From contig JAWARJ010000001.1 of NCBI GenBank assembly GCA_038893495.1, forward strand, positions 1,663,824 to 1,727,823: a stretch of 64,000 nt of DNA, written 5' to 3'. The DNA is from Thermoproteus sp. GTDB lineage: Archaea; Thermoproteota; Thermoprotei; Thermoproteales; Thermoproteaceae. The position numbers and the translations under genes are program-made. Positions within the stretch are counted from its first letter, which is position 1. Each line of letters begins with the position of its first letter. The notes beneath the pieces were generated by a model. The model did not search any database, was not told where the DNA came from, and saw nothing but the letters and a program-made list of their open reading frames with translations. Below, piece by piece: positions 17,354 to 24,910 of the stretch.

Positions 17354-18272
17354 GCCTGTATATCCTTGCGTCTATGGACCTGTCGTATCCTATCTCGACT
17401 CTTCCCGTCAATAGCAACATCGCGGGCAGATAGGGAGAGCGTTCTATTTTCCTTCTATCCGCGCCGCTCTTCAGCGCGGCCTTCCAGGCGTCGTGTAGCC
17501 TAGAGGGCGGGGCGTACCTCAACGCCCTCTCTAACAACTTGACGGTGGTCCTGAGGCAAGGGCCGTCCTGGCAACTGTCGCTTAAGTTCCTCAAGGCCTT
17601 TATCGAGTAGTAGACTATCGGCGTCGTTATGGGAAGCCCCGTGATGGGGTCGGCGATTAGTTTTATCGGCATATCGCGAGCCGCAAATACGGCCGACCAG
17701 AACCTCCTAGCTACCTCGTCGGAATCGTCTATGCCGAATATCCTCCTGGCGTGTTCCCTCACGAGCCTGTCGACTATCTCCTCCTCGTCTTCGCCCTCAA
17801 GTTTAGTCCGCCTCAACTCCGCTATGACCCTATAGGCGCTCCACTCCCTAGTCCTCCCCAACAGGTAAGGATCCACCTCGAACAAGCCCCGCGACTTCTC
17901 CCAAGTCTTCGCGAAGAATTCAGATGCGCCCACAGCATCGTCGCCGCAACTAGCTAGGAGCAAGCCGGTCGAGGAGCCCTCCATCACGTCGAGAGTTAAA
18001 TCGCCTCCAAATGCCACACAGACCCTATCGCCCTTTCTCATTACGTAAAAGGAGGAATAGAGCTTAGGCACATAGCGCACCTCAACTCTGTAGTTATCAA
18101 CGGCCTCCAACAGCCTTAGTTTATTCAAGACGGGGCCTTGGGTGACAACCCTTATGGGCATTCCGCTAGATGCCAATTTAGCCAGGCCGGCGCCCCCCAG
18201 TATTCTAGTGGCCACATCCAACGAGTCGGGCTTGTATTCTGAGAGACAGGCCTCAAGGCTTATACACAACAT
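17343..18272 (-). CDS. Hypothetical protein, probably restricted to Thermoproteales
   Basis: A 309-aa soluble protein I do not recognise. ATG 18272 is preferred over 18302 because a TATA-like GTTTAATAAT lies about 24 nt upstream. The N-terminal half alternates strands and helices, including a strand-like YSSFYVMRKGDRVCVAFGGD; the C-terminal half is helical and charged. No transmembrane segment or catalytic motif is evident. A phospholipase-D-like pattern is not present. Confidence 0.65.
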   Translation of the reverse strand: MLCISLEACLSEYKPDSLDVATRILGGAGLAKLASSGMPIRVVTQGPVLNKLRLLEAVDNYRVEVRYVPKLYSSFYVMRKGDRVCVAFGGDLTLDVMEGSSTGLLLASCGDDAVGASEFFAKTWEKSRGLFEVDPYLLGRTREWSAYRVIAELRRTKLEGEDEEEIVDRLVREHARRIFGIDDSDEVARRFWSAVFAARDMPIKLIADPITGLPITTPIVYYSIKALRNLSDSCQDGPCLRTTVKLLERALRYAPPSRLHDAWKAALKSGADRRKIERSPYLPAMLLLTGRVEIGYDRSIDARIYRLRS

Positions 18273-18382
18273 GGAGTATCGTTCGCCCCAATTATTAAAC
18301 ATAGGGACGGGCCTCTCGCCGTTGGCGTCAAGCGCCCTGGCATATCTGACAGAGACATAAATACTATAGAGATTAGCCGCTA

Positions 18383-18436
18383 CGGGGATGAGAGCCTCCG
18401 AAGCCGATCGATGACGTGTTCACGTACCGGCTGAAA
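18383..18436 (+). ncRNA. Candidate C/D box guide sRNA
   Basis: A box C-like GGATGA at 18386-18391, a D'-like CCGA (18404-18407), a C'-like CGATGA (18409-18414) and box D CTGA (18431-18434) occur in the right order and spacing. A TATA-like ACATAAATAC about 25 nt upstream fits a start near 18383. Box C is imperfect, and the 3' end overlaps the convergent hypothetical gene, so this is a moderate call. Confidence 0.42.
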
Positions 18437-18842
18437 TATATATCCTACATCTGCCCTCTACGTTTAGTACAGACCTAACAGTCTTGCAAAGCGCCACTGC
18501 GCCCAGCTTCGCCAAATACGTAAAGAGGGGGCCCCTATCGAGGGGCACTAGCTCCGCATCGCTCTCGTTGTGGCGTGAGACCGAATCGACCAGTACATAT
18601 ATCGACTTGCCGAAAGAAAGGGCTCTGGCCTTCACGTCAAAATGAGGCCAAAACTCGCCGCATTTATATACTGCCACCAACGCCTTTGAGAACACGCGGG
18701 GCCAGCTGAACATTAGCGAGTCCACTCTAACGTTTGCGGAAACCTTGCAGGGGGTACCATATGAGACAGTATATTCGGCAGGCCCCGCCGTCGAGAACAC
18801 AGGATTTTCCAACTCGACCTCGTTGACCTCTGGAATCTCCAT
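18420..18842 (-). CDS. Hypothetical protein
   Basis: A 140-aa protein rich in beta strands, not recognised. ATG 18842 is chosen because TATA-like AGCTAATAACC lies about 25 nt upstream; an in-frame ATG at 18854 would add four residues. The segment SFGKSIYVLVDSVSRHNE and the three C-terminal-half Cys are the most distinctive features. It lies 60 nt downstream of tRNA-Arg on the same strand. Confidence 0.58.
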   Translation of the reverse strand: MEIPEVNEVELENPVFSTAGPAEYTVSYGTPCKVSANVRVDSLMFSWPRVFSKALVAVYKCGEFWPHFDVKARALSFGKSIYVLVDSVSRHNESDAELVPLDRGPLFTYLAKLGAVALCKTVRSVLNVEGRCRIYISAGT

Positions 18843-18902
18843 GTATGTTAACAATACTCCTGGGGTTATTAGCTAATTGTCCGTCGGTAAAAGCGGCGCA
18901 AG

Positions 18903-19007
18903 CGGGCCCGGTGGGATTCGAACCCACGACCTACGGCTTAGGAGGCACGACGGAACTGGCGTGGGCCGAGCTCCACCGCCGCTCTATCCATGCTGAGCTA
19001 CGGGCCC
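18903..19007 (-). tRNA. tRNA-Arg (CCU) with noncanonical intron near 29/30
   Basis: Acceptor GGGCCCG/CGGGCCC, discriminator G, D stem GCTC/GAGC, T arm GTGGG-TTCGAAT-CCCAC. Removing 30 nt at 18947-18976 (29/30 register; 30/31 possible) gives the stem GCGGC/GCCGT and loop CTCCTAA, anticodon CCT. A TATA-like AACTTTTAAAGAGG lies about 25 nt before the 5' end. No CCA is encoded. The exon body is nearly identical to tRNA-Lys at 21.4 kb. Confidence 0.92.
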
Positions 19008-19037
19008 CCAACTTCTTGGAAGTGACCTCTTTAAAAG

Positions 19038-20168
19038 TTAACTAACCGGCCGCCATACGAGGCCCAGCTCGTCGGCATATCTATATGCTTCTTCCATCTC
19101 CTCCTCCGAGACGGTCCTGTTTATATCGGAATATCTCGCCATGTTGGGCACCAAGTAGTCCGGGTGGTATTGGTCCATTACATTGACAAGCGCGTTGGGG
19201 CAGTTTTGGGCTATCCATTTGAGCACGGGCTTTGTGCAACAGTCTATATGTCCTGGCAACACCAGATGCCTTATTATCACATTCTCGCCGCGCCTACATA
19301 TGACCGAGAGGTTTCTGGACACGACCTCCACATATCTAGGCGCCACCGAGTACTTCAACGCACATGCGTCGTTCCCGTACTTAAAGTCTGGAAGCCATAT
19401 GTCCATTACATGTAGTATTAAGTTCAGACCCTCCAGCGTCAAGTACATATTTGAGTTCCACAACTGGGGCACGTTGGCCTTTCTGCGCGCTAATTCTCCC
19501 AGCGACTCCAATATGGCGTGTATATTCGGCGTCGGCTCCCCGCCGACCCAATTTATGTTTTTAGCGCCTTCGGCCCTCAGCCTTATTTGTATTAAAGCTA
19601 ATTGGCGCGGCGTCACCTCCACGCCGTTTTCCGGCCTCTGCGATATGTCCCAGTTCTGGCAGTAGACACACCTGAAATTACACCCCGAGAAGAATATTGT
19701 GCCTGAAGGCACTAGAGGAGCCTCCTCGCCTAGGTGGTGGAACCAACTGGAGACTCTGGGCTTGTCGTCAAGCATACACGCCCCCCTCCTTTTGGTCCTA
19801 TCGACACCACATCGCCTCTCACAGAGCCTGCAGCGCTTCAACTCCCTACGGGCTAGTTCTATCTTCACGTCTAGGAAGGAGGGGGCACTTGCGTCTTTGC
19901 CCAAAATCGAGTAGTCCGGCTTCTCCTTCTGGACAGCCCACTCCTCGTCGAACTCCCTACCCAACTCCTCATGGAGCTTCCAGAGCTCTGCGTCGTCCAT
20001 GGACCTATAATCTCGTGGGGCCTCTATGCGCGCCGCTATGTGGTACTTCGCGGGGGCCAAGTTCTTCATCACCAAATAGTACCAATGGAGCCTATGCTTG
20101 ACGGTCTCGTCGTTCCATACAACTATCGCGTCGGGCCTGTATATTTGCCACACTTCTTTATTTCCCAT
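19038..20168 (-). CDS. Radical SAM protein (PflA/PflX-like, COG1313 type)
   Basis: Iron-sulfur radical enzyme. The [4Fe-4S]/SAM motif CNFRCVYCQNWDIS is clear, followed by VGGEPTP. An N-terminal cysteine cluster, CRLCERRCGVDRTKRRGAC, could hold another metal or cluster. 376 aa. This group is often annotated as pyruvate-formate-lyase activator, but no glycyl radical enzyme is nearby, so the substrate is unknown. Divergent from bud32 with a 12-nt gap. Confidence 0.85.
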   Translation of the reverse strand: MGNKEVWQIYRPDAIVVWNDETVKHRLHWYYLVMKNLAPAKYHIAARIEAPRDYRSMDDAELWKLHEELGREFDEEWAVQKEKPDYSILGKDASAPSFLDVKIELARRELKRCRLCERRCGVDRTKRRGACMLDDKPRVSSWFHHLGEEAPLVPSGTIFFSGCNFRCVYCQNWDISQRPENGVEVTPRQLALIQIRLRAEGAKNINWVGGEPTPNIHAILESLGELARRKANVPQLWNSNMYLTLEGLNLILHVMDIWLPDFKYGNDACALKYSVAPRYVEVVSRNLSVICRRGENVIIRHLVLPGHIDCCTKPVLKWIAQNCPNALVNVMDQYHPDYLVPNMARYSDINRTVSEEEMEEAYRYADELGLVWRPVS

Positions 20169-20180
20169 TAAATTTTTAAC

Positions 20181-20801
20181 ATGCGGCTCATAGCTAGAGG
20201 CGCCGAGGCCGATCTATATGAGGCCGATTGGTTCGGCATGAAGGCCGTAGTGAAGGTAAGAAAGCCCAAGCCATATAGAGACCCAGAGCTGGATAGAGCT
20301 ATTCGGACTAGAAGGACGCTGAACGAGGTGAGACTTATGGCGAGGGCCCGTGAGGCCGGCGTGGACGTGCCTGCAGTTTATTTCTTCGATCTGGAGGAGG
20401 CCCTTATAGTTATGGAACACATCGAGGGACCTACCGCCAAAAGCCTATTGGAGGCAGGGAGAGATGTGTTGCACGACGTGGGCTCAATAGCCGCGAGGTT
20501 GCATAACGCTGGCATAATCCACGGCGATTTGGCCCTGACTAATATAATATATCGCGACGGCGTCAAGCCCTTTGTGATAGATATGGGGCTGGGCTATTTC
20601 GTAAGCGGCAAGAAGGCCTATTTGGAGTTCGCGCGGGACGTCAACGTGTTGCTTAGAATTCTCGACACTTATGGCGATAAGAGTAGGGAATACGAAGAGG
20701 CATTTTGGGACGGATATAGGGCGGTCATGGGCGAGGCGGCCGAAGAGGTCAGGAAAAAGGTGAGGCTCATCCGGTCTTCCGCCCGCTACGTCGAACGTTG
20801 A
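20181..20801 (+). CDS. bud32: KEOPS subunit Bud32 (Kae1-associated kinase/ATPase)
   Basis: Small atypical kinase of the KEOPS complex that makes t6A37 in ANN-decoding tRNAs. It begins with the family motif MRLIARGAEADLY; the catalytic Lys is in AVVKVRKPK, the catalytic loop is HGDLALTNII and the metal site VIDMGLG. 206 aa, free-standing (not fused to Kae1). Its 3' end overlaps the convergent gene by 35 nt. Confidence 0.95.
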   Translation: MRLIARGAEADLYEADWFGMKAVVKVRKPKPYRDPELDRAIRTRRTLNEVRLMARAREAGVDVPAVYFFDLEEALIVMEHIEGPTAKSLLEAGRDVLHDVGSIAARLHNAGIIHGDLALTNIIYRDGVKPFVIDMGLGYFVSGKKAYLEFARDVNVLLRILDTYGDKSREYEEAFWDGYRAVMGEAAEEVRKKVRLIRSSARYVER

Positions 20802-21267
20802 CGTGAGCGTAGAGGCCCCACTCGTCGTACTGCTTGAAGAGCCTAGCCTGCTCCACAGAACTGGCTTCGCCTTCTAGAACTCTTAAGGCCGAAATCAAGA
20901 GGTCCCCTTCTGGAAGGCCGAGATTCGATAAGGCAACGCCTAGACTGGGTACTAATTCGTCTAAGACCGCATAGAGGGGCTCGGCTCCCCTCCTCTTAAG
21001 TAAGCTACACAAAACGCCGAGCTCGTGATATCTCTTTGAGAGCATACTACACGCAGGGACTCCGCCAAGCTTAATTCCGAGATTTGAATTCAACACAACA
21101 TCGGGCTCGTCGTTGAGGATTCCGAGAGCCAACGCGGATACGACCTCTGGCCTCAAAACCGACGATAGAGGTCTACGTAGGACTCCAAACGGCGGAACTG
21201 AGAGCGTCCCCACAAAGCCCATATATGCCATTTCTGCTATCATCTTCGCGGCTATTTTCCTCCCCAT
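20767..21267 (-). CDS. Hypothetical protein
   Basis: A 166-aa helix-rich protein if started at ATG 21267 (MGRKIAAKM); a GTG at 21297 fits a TATA-like ATATATAAAAAC at about 21311-21325 and is an alternative. No family recognised. The frame is open to 21369 but that would run into tRNA-Lys. Overlaps the 3' end of bud32 convergently. Confidence 0.6.
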   Translation of the reverse strand: MGRKIAAKMIAEMAYMGFVGTLSVPPFGVLRRPLSSVLRPEVVSALALGILNDEPDVVLNSNLGIKLGGVPACSMLSKRYHELGVLCSLLKRRGAEPLYAVLDELVPSLGVALSNLGLPEGDLLISALRVLEGEASSVEQARLFKQYDEWGLYAHVNVRRSGRKTG

Positions 21268-21370
21268 ATTTATTTGATAATAGGCCTCTTGATACACAAA
21301 ACTGAGACGTGCCGTTTTTATATATTCGTCAGCTCGCAAACTGTAAATGTTTACGTAAACGCTATGCAAG

Positions 21371-21492
21371 CGGGCCCGGTGGGATTCGAACCCACGACCT
21401 ACGGGTTTCTACAGGCGGCTCGCGCCGCCCTTAAAAGCCTCGACGGGCTTGGCTGGGCCCACCGCCGCTCTACCGGGCTGAGCTACGGGCCC
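21371..21492 (-). tRNA. tRNA-Lys (UUU) with two introns
   Basis: Acceptor GGGCCCG/CGGGCCC, discriminator G, T arm GTGGG-TTCGAAT-CCCAC. Two insertions must be removed: 23 nt at 21440-21462 (position 29/30, noncanonical) and 25 nt at 21407-21431 (canonical 37/38). This leaves stem GCGGG/CCCGT and loop CTTTTAA, anticodon TTT. The 37/38 intron contains a GGCGG/CCGCC hairpin as expected for a bulge-helix-bulge. A TATA-like CTTTTAAAATG lies about 22 nt upstream. Confidence 0.92.
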
Positions 21493-21533
21493 TGGTGGAT
21501 TGAGTAATGCATTTTAAAAGTGTTGTGCCTCTC

Positions 21534-21857
21534 TTAAAGGCTTTTCAGCACCTCGGCGAAGATGTAGAGGAGCACTGCGCCTATCAGTAGGCTCCTCCCC
21601 GTGTATCTGCTCAGCCTAGTGAAGTAAAGGAAGGCGCCGATCATCGCCATTATAACTGCAGTTACTTGGGAAATTTTCACTATATAATATTTTAATGTAT
21701 ATTCTAAATTAACTAGAAAATTTGTTCCAAAATTTAACCAATTATTTATTATATTATTTATATTATCTAATATTTGAGCGGAATTTGTGGAGTTCGTCGA
21801 CGCCGCATAGACGCTTACGATCAATATGAGGAGGGCTAGAGCCCAGATTGGCTTCAT
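21534..21857 (-). CDS. Small membrane protein, VirB2/TedC-like pilin candidate
   Basis: 107 aa. An N-terminal signal peptide (MKPIWALALLILIVSVYA, cleavage after VYA plausible) is followed by an Asn-rich linker, then two hydrophobic helices (VTAVIMAMIGAFLYF and SLLIGAVLLYIFAEVL) joined by a short basic loop, RLSRYTGR. This is the layout of VirB2/TraA conjugative pilins and of the Thermoproteales DNA-import pilin TedC. A TATA-like AGCTTTTAAAGGC lies about 20-25 nt upstream, so it is its own unit. No ced/ted ATPase is nearby, so the role is inferred from topology only. Confidence 0.62.
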   Translation of the reverse strand: MKPIWALALLILIVSVYAASTNSTNSAQILDNINNIINNWLNFGTNFLVNLEYTLKYYIVKISQVTAVIMAMIGAFLYFTRLSRYTGRSLLIGAVLLYIFAEVLKSL

Positions 21858-21882
21858 GTTGTAGATATGCCTTTAAAAGCTC

Positions 21883-22794
21883 CTATTCAACTTCGAGGTA
21901 TTTACCTCCTAGGCGTATCTTCACCTTGATGTTTCCGGCCCGCATATCGCGGGGATGTACTCCCTCTTCGGTGTATTCTATCGCCCCATCGTCTCTCACA
22001 TGTTCGTTAAAATAGGCCGAGAACATGGCCTCTCTAAACACCCTAGCGCCTATTTGGAATAAATCCTTGGCCTTGCTCCTACATATATGTACGGGGATCC
22101 TCTCGTCTATCATGTCCATTATCCTTCTGGCGGCCTCTACGCTGTTGGGCACATACCCATCGCCTATCTTGAAGCCCAGAGACTTCAGAGACTCTATGTT
22201 GCTCTCCGAGACGTCAAGCTCGTTTATGTTCACGAAATCTATAAGGCCCAAGTCGGCCAAGGCGTTTATCGCATAGGAGATGCTCTTCTCGAGGCCGGGG
22301 ACCGCGGGCACCTCCACGCCTACAGATATGCCTGTGTATTTGAGGGCGGCTATATGGCTTGTCCTCCTCGAAACCTCGCCGTAGCTTATGAAGTGCAGCC
22401 TCACTTCGTCTATGCCAGAATTTATCAACGCGTTAACTGAGGCGTTGTTGAGGCTAGCGGGCCTGGTGTATAGATGTATGTGAAAGTCCCTCCCGAACGC
22501 GCGTTTCAACGCCGAGACGACTTCGAAGACCCTTTTGGGGACCTCTAGAGGGTCGCCTCCAGTTATCGCGGCTCCCGCCACACCTGACTTCGCGACCTCC
22601 ACAACCACATCCTCTACGTCCTCTACGCGGACGTCGTTTACATACATCACATCTCTGCCGAATCTCTGCTTATCTACGGGACAATAGAAACACCTATATC
22701 TACAAAGCCCTGTGATGAAGATAACGGCCTTGGCTCCCACTAGGCATAAATCACACCCTCTGGCGATGGCGCCACGTCGTATATTATAATACAC
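21883..22794 (-). CDS. Radical SAM protein (COG2108-like)
   Basis: Radical enzyme with the cluster motif CRYRCFYCPVDKQRFG, preceded by a C-x2-C pair (GCDLCLVGAKAV). ITGGDPLEVP is the usual GGE/GGD strand. The start is likely GTG 22794 (303 aa), about 25 nt after TATA-like GGTATATTTTTAATA; a TTG at 22812 is possible. This archaeal group has no assigned substrate. It ends 25 nt before the pilin candidate. Confidence 0.85.
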   Translation of the reverse strand: MYYNIRRGAIARGCDLCLVGAKAVIFITGLCRYRCFYCPVDKQRFGRDVMYVNDVRVEDVEDVVVEVAKSGVAGAAITGGDPLEVPKRVFEVVSALKRAFGRDFHIHLYTRPASLNNASVNALINSGIDEVRLHFISYGEVSRRTSHIAALKYTGISVGVEVPAVPGLEKSISYAINALADLGLIDFVNINELDVSESNIESLKSLGFKIGDGYVPNSVEAARRIMDMIDERIPVHICRSKAKDLFQIGARVFREAMFSAYFNEHVRDDGAIEYTEEGVHPRDMRAGNIKVKIRLGGKYLEVE

Positions 22795-22838
22795 GAGAAG
22801 CGGCCGATTCAATATTAAAAATATACCCCATGAGGTCT
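22795..22838. promoter_or_regulatory. Divergent promoter between radical SAM gene and ThermoDBP
   Basis: The block TATTAAAAATATACC (22813-22827) is AT-rich on both strands and lies about 22-25 nt from GTG 22794 on the minus strand and ATG 22839 on the plus strand, so one element may serve both leaderless genes. Confidence 0.4.
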
Positions 22839-23441
22839 ATGGGTGAGGAAGTTAGAGAGGAGGAGAAAGGCGAGGTTAGATCGGAACTAGTAACTCGCGA
22901 GGGGAAGAAACTGGTGTTAATACGGTGGAATACAGGAAAGACCTCGGCCGGGCGGCTCTTTGGACGCTACGGACCCGGCGGCCGTCCAGAGTTCTTCAAA
23001 TTGCTGTTTGGCGCCGTGGCCGGCTCGCTCAGAGAGCAATTTGGGCCGGACGGCGAAAACATATTTACGCGGATAAGAGATTCCGATAAGTTTAGGGAGA
23101 CCTCAAGAGATCTATTCGATGGGCTGAAGAAGTGGTTCTTCGAAGAGGCCGTGCCGAAATACAAACTGGAGCGCGGCGATATCTTCATGATATCTACAGA
23201 GCTGTTATTAGATCCGGAAACCGGAGAGTTGACTTGGAACAAAGAGAAGACCGAATTGGTGTATTGGATCAGAAGCGATAGATGCGGACAAGCCGCGGCG
23301 CCCGACTACGAGTCGATCAAAAGGGAAAGAGACGAATTGGCTAAAGAGGTAGAGAGGCTGAAAGCCGAAAATGAGCGGTTGAGGAGAGAACTAGAAGACG
23401 TCAAGGAGAAGCTTAGGCAAATAACCAGCGCGTTGAAGTAA
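22839..23441 (+). CDS. ThermoDBP, Thermoproteales single-stranded DNA-binding protein
   Basis: Lineage-specific ssDNA-binding protein that replaces canonical OB-fold SSB/RPA in Thermoproteales. The DNA-binding core (IRWNTGKTSAGRLFGRYG, FFKLLFGAVAGSLREQFG, ERGDIFMISTELLLDPETG) matches what I recall of the Thermoproteus tenax protein, and the C terminus (about residues 158-200) is a leucine-zipper coiled coil used for dimerisation. 200 aa from ATG 22839; ATG 22830 would add three residues. It stands beside the NurA operon, which is interesting for end processing. Confidence 0.9.
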   Translation: MGEEVREEEKGEVRSELVTREGKKLVLIRWNTGKTSAGRLFGRYGPGGRPEFFKLLFGAVAGSLREQFGPDGENIFTRIRDSDKFRETSRDLFDGLKKWFFEEAVPKYKLERGDIFMISTELLLDPETGELTWNKEKTELVYWIRSDRCGQAAAPDYESIKRERDELAKEVERLKAENERLRRELEDVKEKLRQITSALK

Positions 23442-23492
23442 TCGTATACGTTTTTAACAGTTTCTCTTTTTATACATCCCAATCCCTAATTT

Positions 23493-23630
23493 ATGGAACG
23501 TGTAGTTGTCCCTCTAAAGCCTTCGGAATATAAGGCCTTGAAAGAGCTGTGTAGGAAATATGAGCTAGATCTCAACGACTGTATCAATTTAGCTATAGCA
23601 AATTTGGTATATATATACAAGGGTCTATAG
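23493..23630 (+). CDS. Small ribbon-helix-helix (CopG-like) protein
   Basis: A 45-aa protein: a strand RVVVPLKPSEY, then helix KALKELCRKYEL and helix LNDCINLAIANLVYIY. This is the length and pattern of a minimal RHH DNA-binding domain. TATA-like TTTTATACAT lies about 25 nt before the ATG. Its stop overlaps the convergent NurA gene end by 6 nt. It could be a local transcriptional regulator or an antitoxin-like protein without a visible toxin. Confidence 0.62.
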   Translation: MERVVVPLKPSEYKALKELCRKYELDLNDCINLAIANLVYIYKGL

Positions 23631-24407
23631 GAAATCCCTATATTTGTTGGAGAGTTCTAGAAACCTCGAAAGCATAATCTTCACCGTCCTTAAATATTCG
23701 CTAGAGATTTTAGCATATTTATGGGCAAGCCTCAATTTTATTGGGTAGCCAAATTTGAAGAAGGAAGCAACTACTTCTATAGGTATATATTCAGGAAATT
23801 CCACATAGAATACAGAATCTCCCTTTATATATGTGCCAAGGAATTTGCCCACCCTTATAGGTCTTAACATGGAGCCAGGCGGCTCGCCCCTAAGGAGCAA
23901 CTCAGCGCCGTATAGCTCCGATACATATCTCGAAATCTCCCTAAACCACTCGCCCGCCTCCCCGCCGAGGCCCCTCCAATAACGCGCGGCGGCGGGATCC
24001 TTAGAGACTCCCACCATCAAGCCAGTTGGGTCTGCCACATATGGCGTCAAGGGCCCGTCTAGAAGGACATATCCCCCCTCTTCCTGTGCATATCTGATTT
24101 CTTGTTGTCTTGCATAGAAATTTATATTTAAATTCTCATCTTTTTTCCTATTTAATATTATAGTTTTTATATTAATATTATTCTTTAAAATTACTAATAC
24201 AATAATGGTTAAATCTAAATATCGATATCGGATAGTAATATAGCCCGAATCTATAGCGACGTAGTCTGGAGGCATCTGAACTTCAGAGGGCCTCACGACT
24301 AGGTCCTTGTATTCATAAGCCTTTGACGCCAGTTTAATCAATATATCTTTGTTTCTTGGTATTTCTAATTCAGCTATACGTAATATTTCAGAGATAAGCT
24401 GTCTCAT
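23625..24407 (-). CDS. nurA: NurA-like 5'-3' nuclease
   Basis: NurA domain nuclease expected to resect DNA ends with an ATPase partner. Motif I is YVAIDSGY (metal-binding Asp); the acidic residues of QQEIRYAQEEGGYVLLDGPL form motifs II/III; near the C terminus FGYPIKLRLAHKYAKI has the family's GYP..L..AH signature. 260 aa, shorter than Sulfolobus NurA. ATG 24407 overlaps the upstream stop as TGATG, so translation is coupled. The usual HerA-Mre11-Rad50 neighbours are absent. The middle is AT-rich with many Ile and Asn. Confidence 0.82.
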   Translation of the reverse strand: MRQLISEILRIAELEIPRNKDILIKLASKAYEYKDLVVRPSEVQMPPDYVAIDSGYITIRYRYLDLTIIVLVILKNNINIKTIILNRKKDENLNINFYARQQEIRYAQEEGGYVLLDGPLTPYVADPTGLMVGVSKDPAAARYWRGLGGEAGEWFREISRYVSELYGAELLLRGEPPGSMLRPIRVGKFLGTYIKGDSVFYVEFPEYIPIEVVASFFKFGYPIKLRLAHKYAKISSEYLRTVKIMLSRFLELSNKYRDFL

Positions 24408-24910
24408 CAATAAATCTCTCCATATAAAATTTCTAATATTTTAGCCACAGTCTCTCTATCTACAGGACCCAGCACATCTGCTAGATATCCTGGCAGTTGC
24501 GCCTCGCCGTCTATAAATTTTTGGAGCGCCAATAGGGAAGTCGACTTTTTATATTTCTTTCTTTCCTCAAGTATTATTTTCTTTAATTTTTCTACTAATA
24601 TCTTAGTATTATCTTTATTATTATATGTTAAAAGTTCACGTTCTAAATATCCTAGTTCTTTATAGAGAGATAGAGGTATTGCCCTTATGTAGAGCACCTT
24701 GTCCAACAGGGAGGCGACTGGCTTCCCCGTATATTTACCCCATCCGACAACTGCCCCCTCCTTGACTTCGCCCACAGCTACCACCGACCGTAACTCCTTG
24801 CCTTCGAGCACGACCACATCGTAGAAGTCGTGGGGCGGCCTGGCGTCTATCACTACATCTGCGTCGAGCCTCAAATCGCCCTCCTTTAATATCAACACCC
24901 TAAGAGACAT
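24407..24910 (-). CDS. Unknown protein of the ATPase-NurA operon
   Basis: 167 aa, no family recognised. The N-terminal half is mostly beta (VLILKEGDLRLDADVVIDAR, then VVVLEGKELRSVVAVGEV), the C-terminal half helical and basic with a KKIILEERKKYKK segment. It overlaps the ATPase gene by 11 nt and NurA by one base, so the three proteins are probably made in fixed proportion and may form a complex. It could be an adaptor between ATPase and nuclease. Confidence 0.7.
   Translation of the reverse strand: MSLRVLILKEGDLRLDADVVIDARPPHDFYDVVVLEGKELRSVVAVGEVKEGAVVGWGKYTGKPVASLLDKVLYIRAIPLSLYKELGYLERELLTYNNKDNTKILVEKLKKIILEERKKYKKSTSLLALQKFIDGEAQLPGYLADVLGPVDRETVAKILEILYGEIY

Noticed and set aside
24380-24420. 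C/D-like boxes (TTGATGA and CTGA) on the minus strand
   Set aside because: They fall on the coupled stop/start of the 167-aa gene and nurA and are only 12 nt apart; coincidence with coding sequence.
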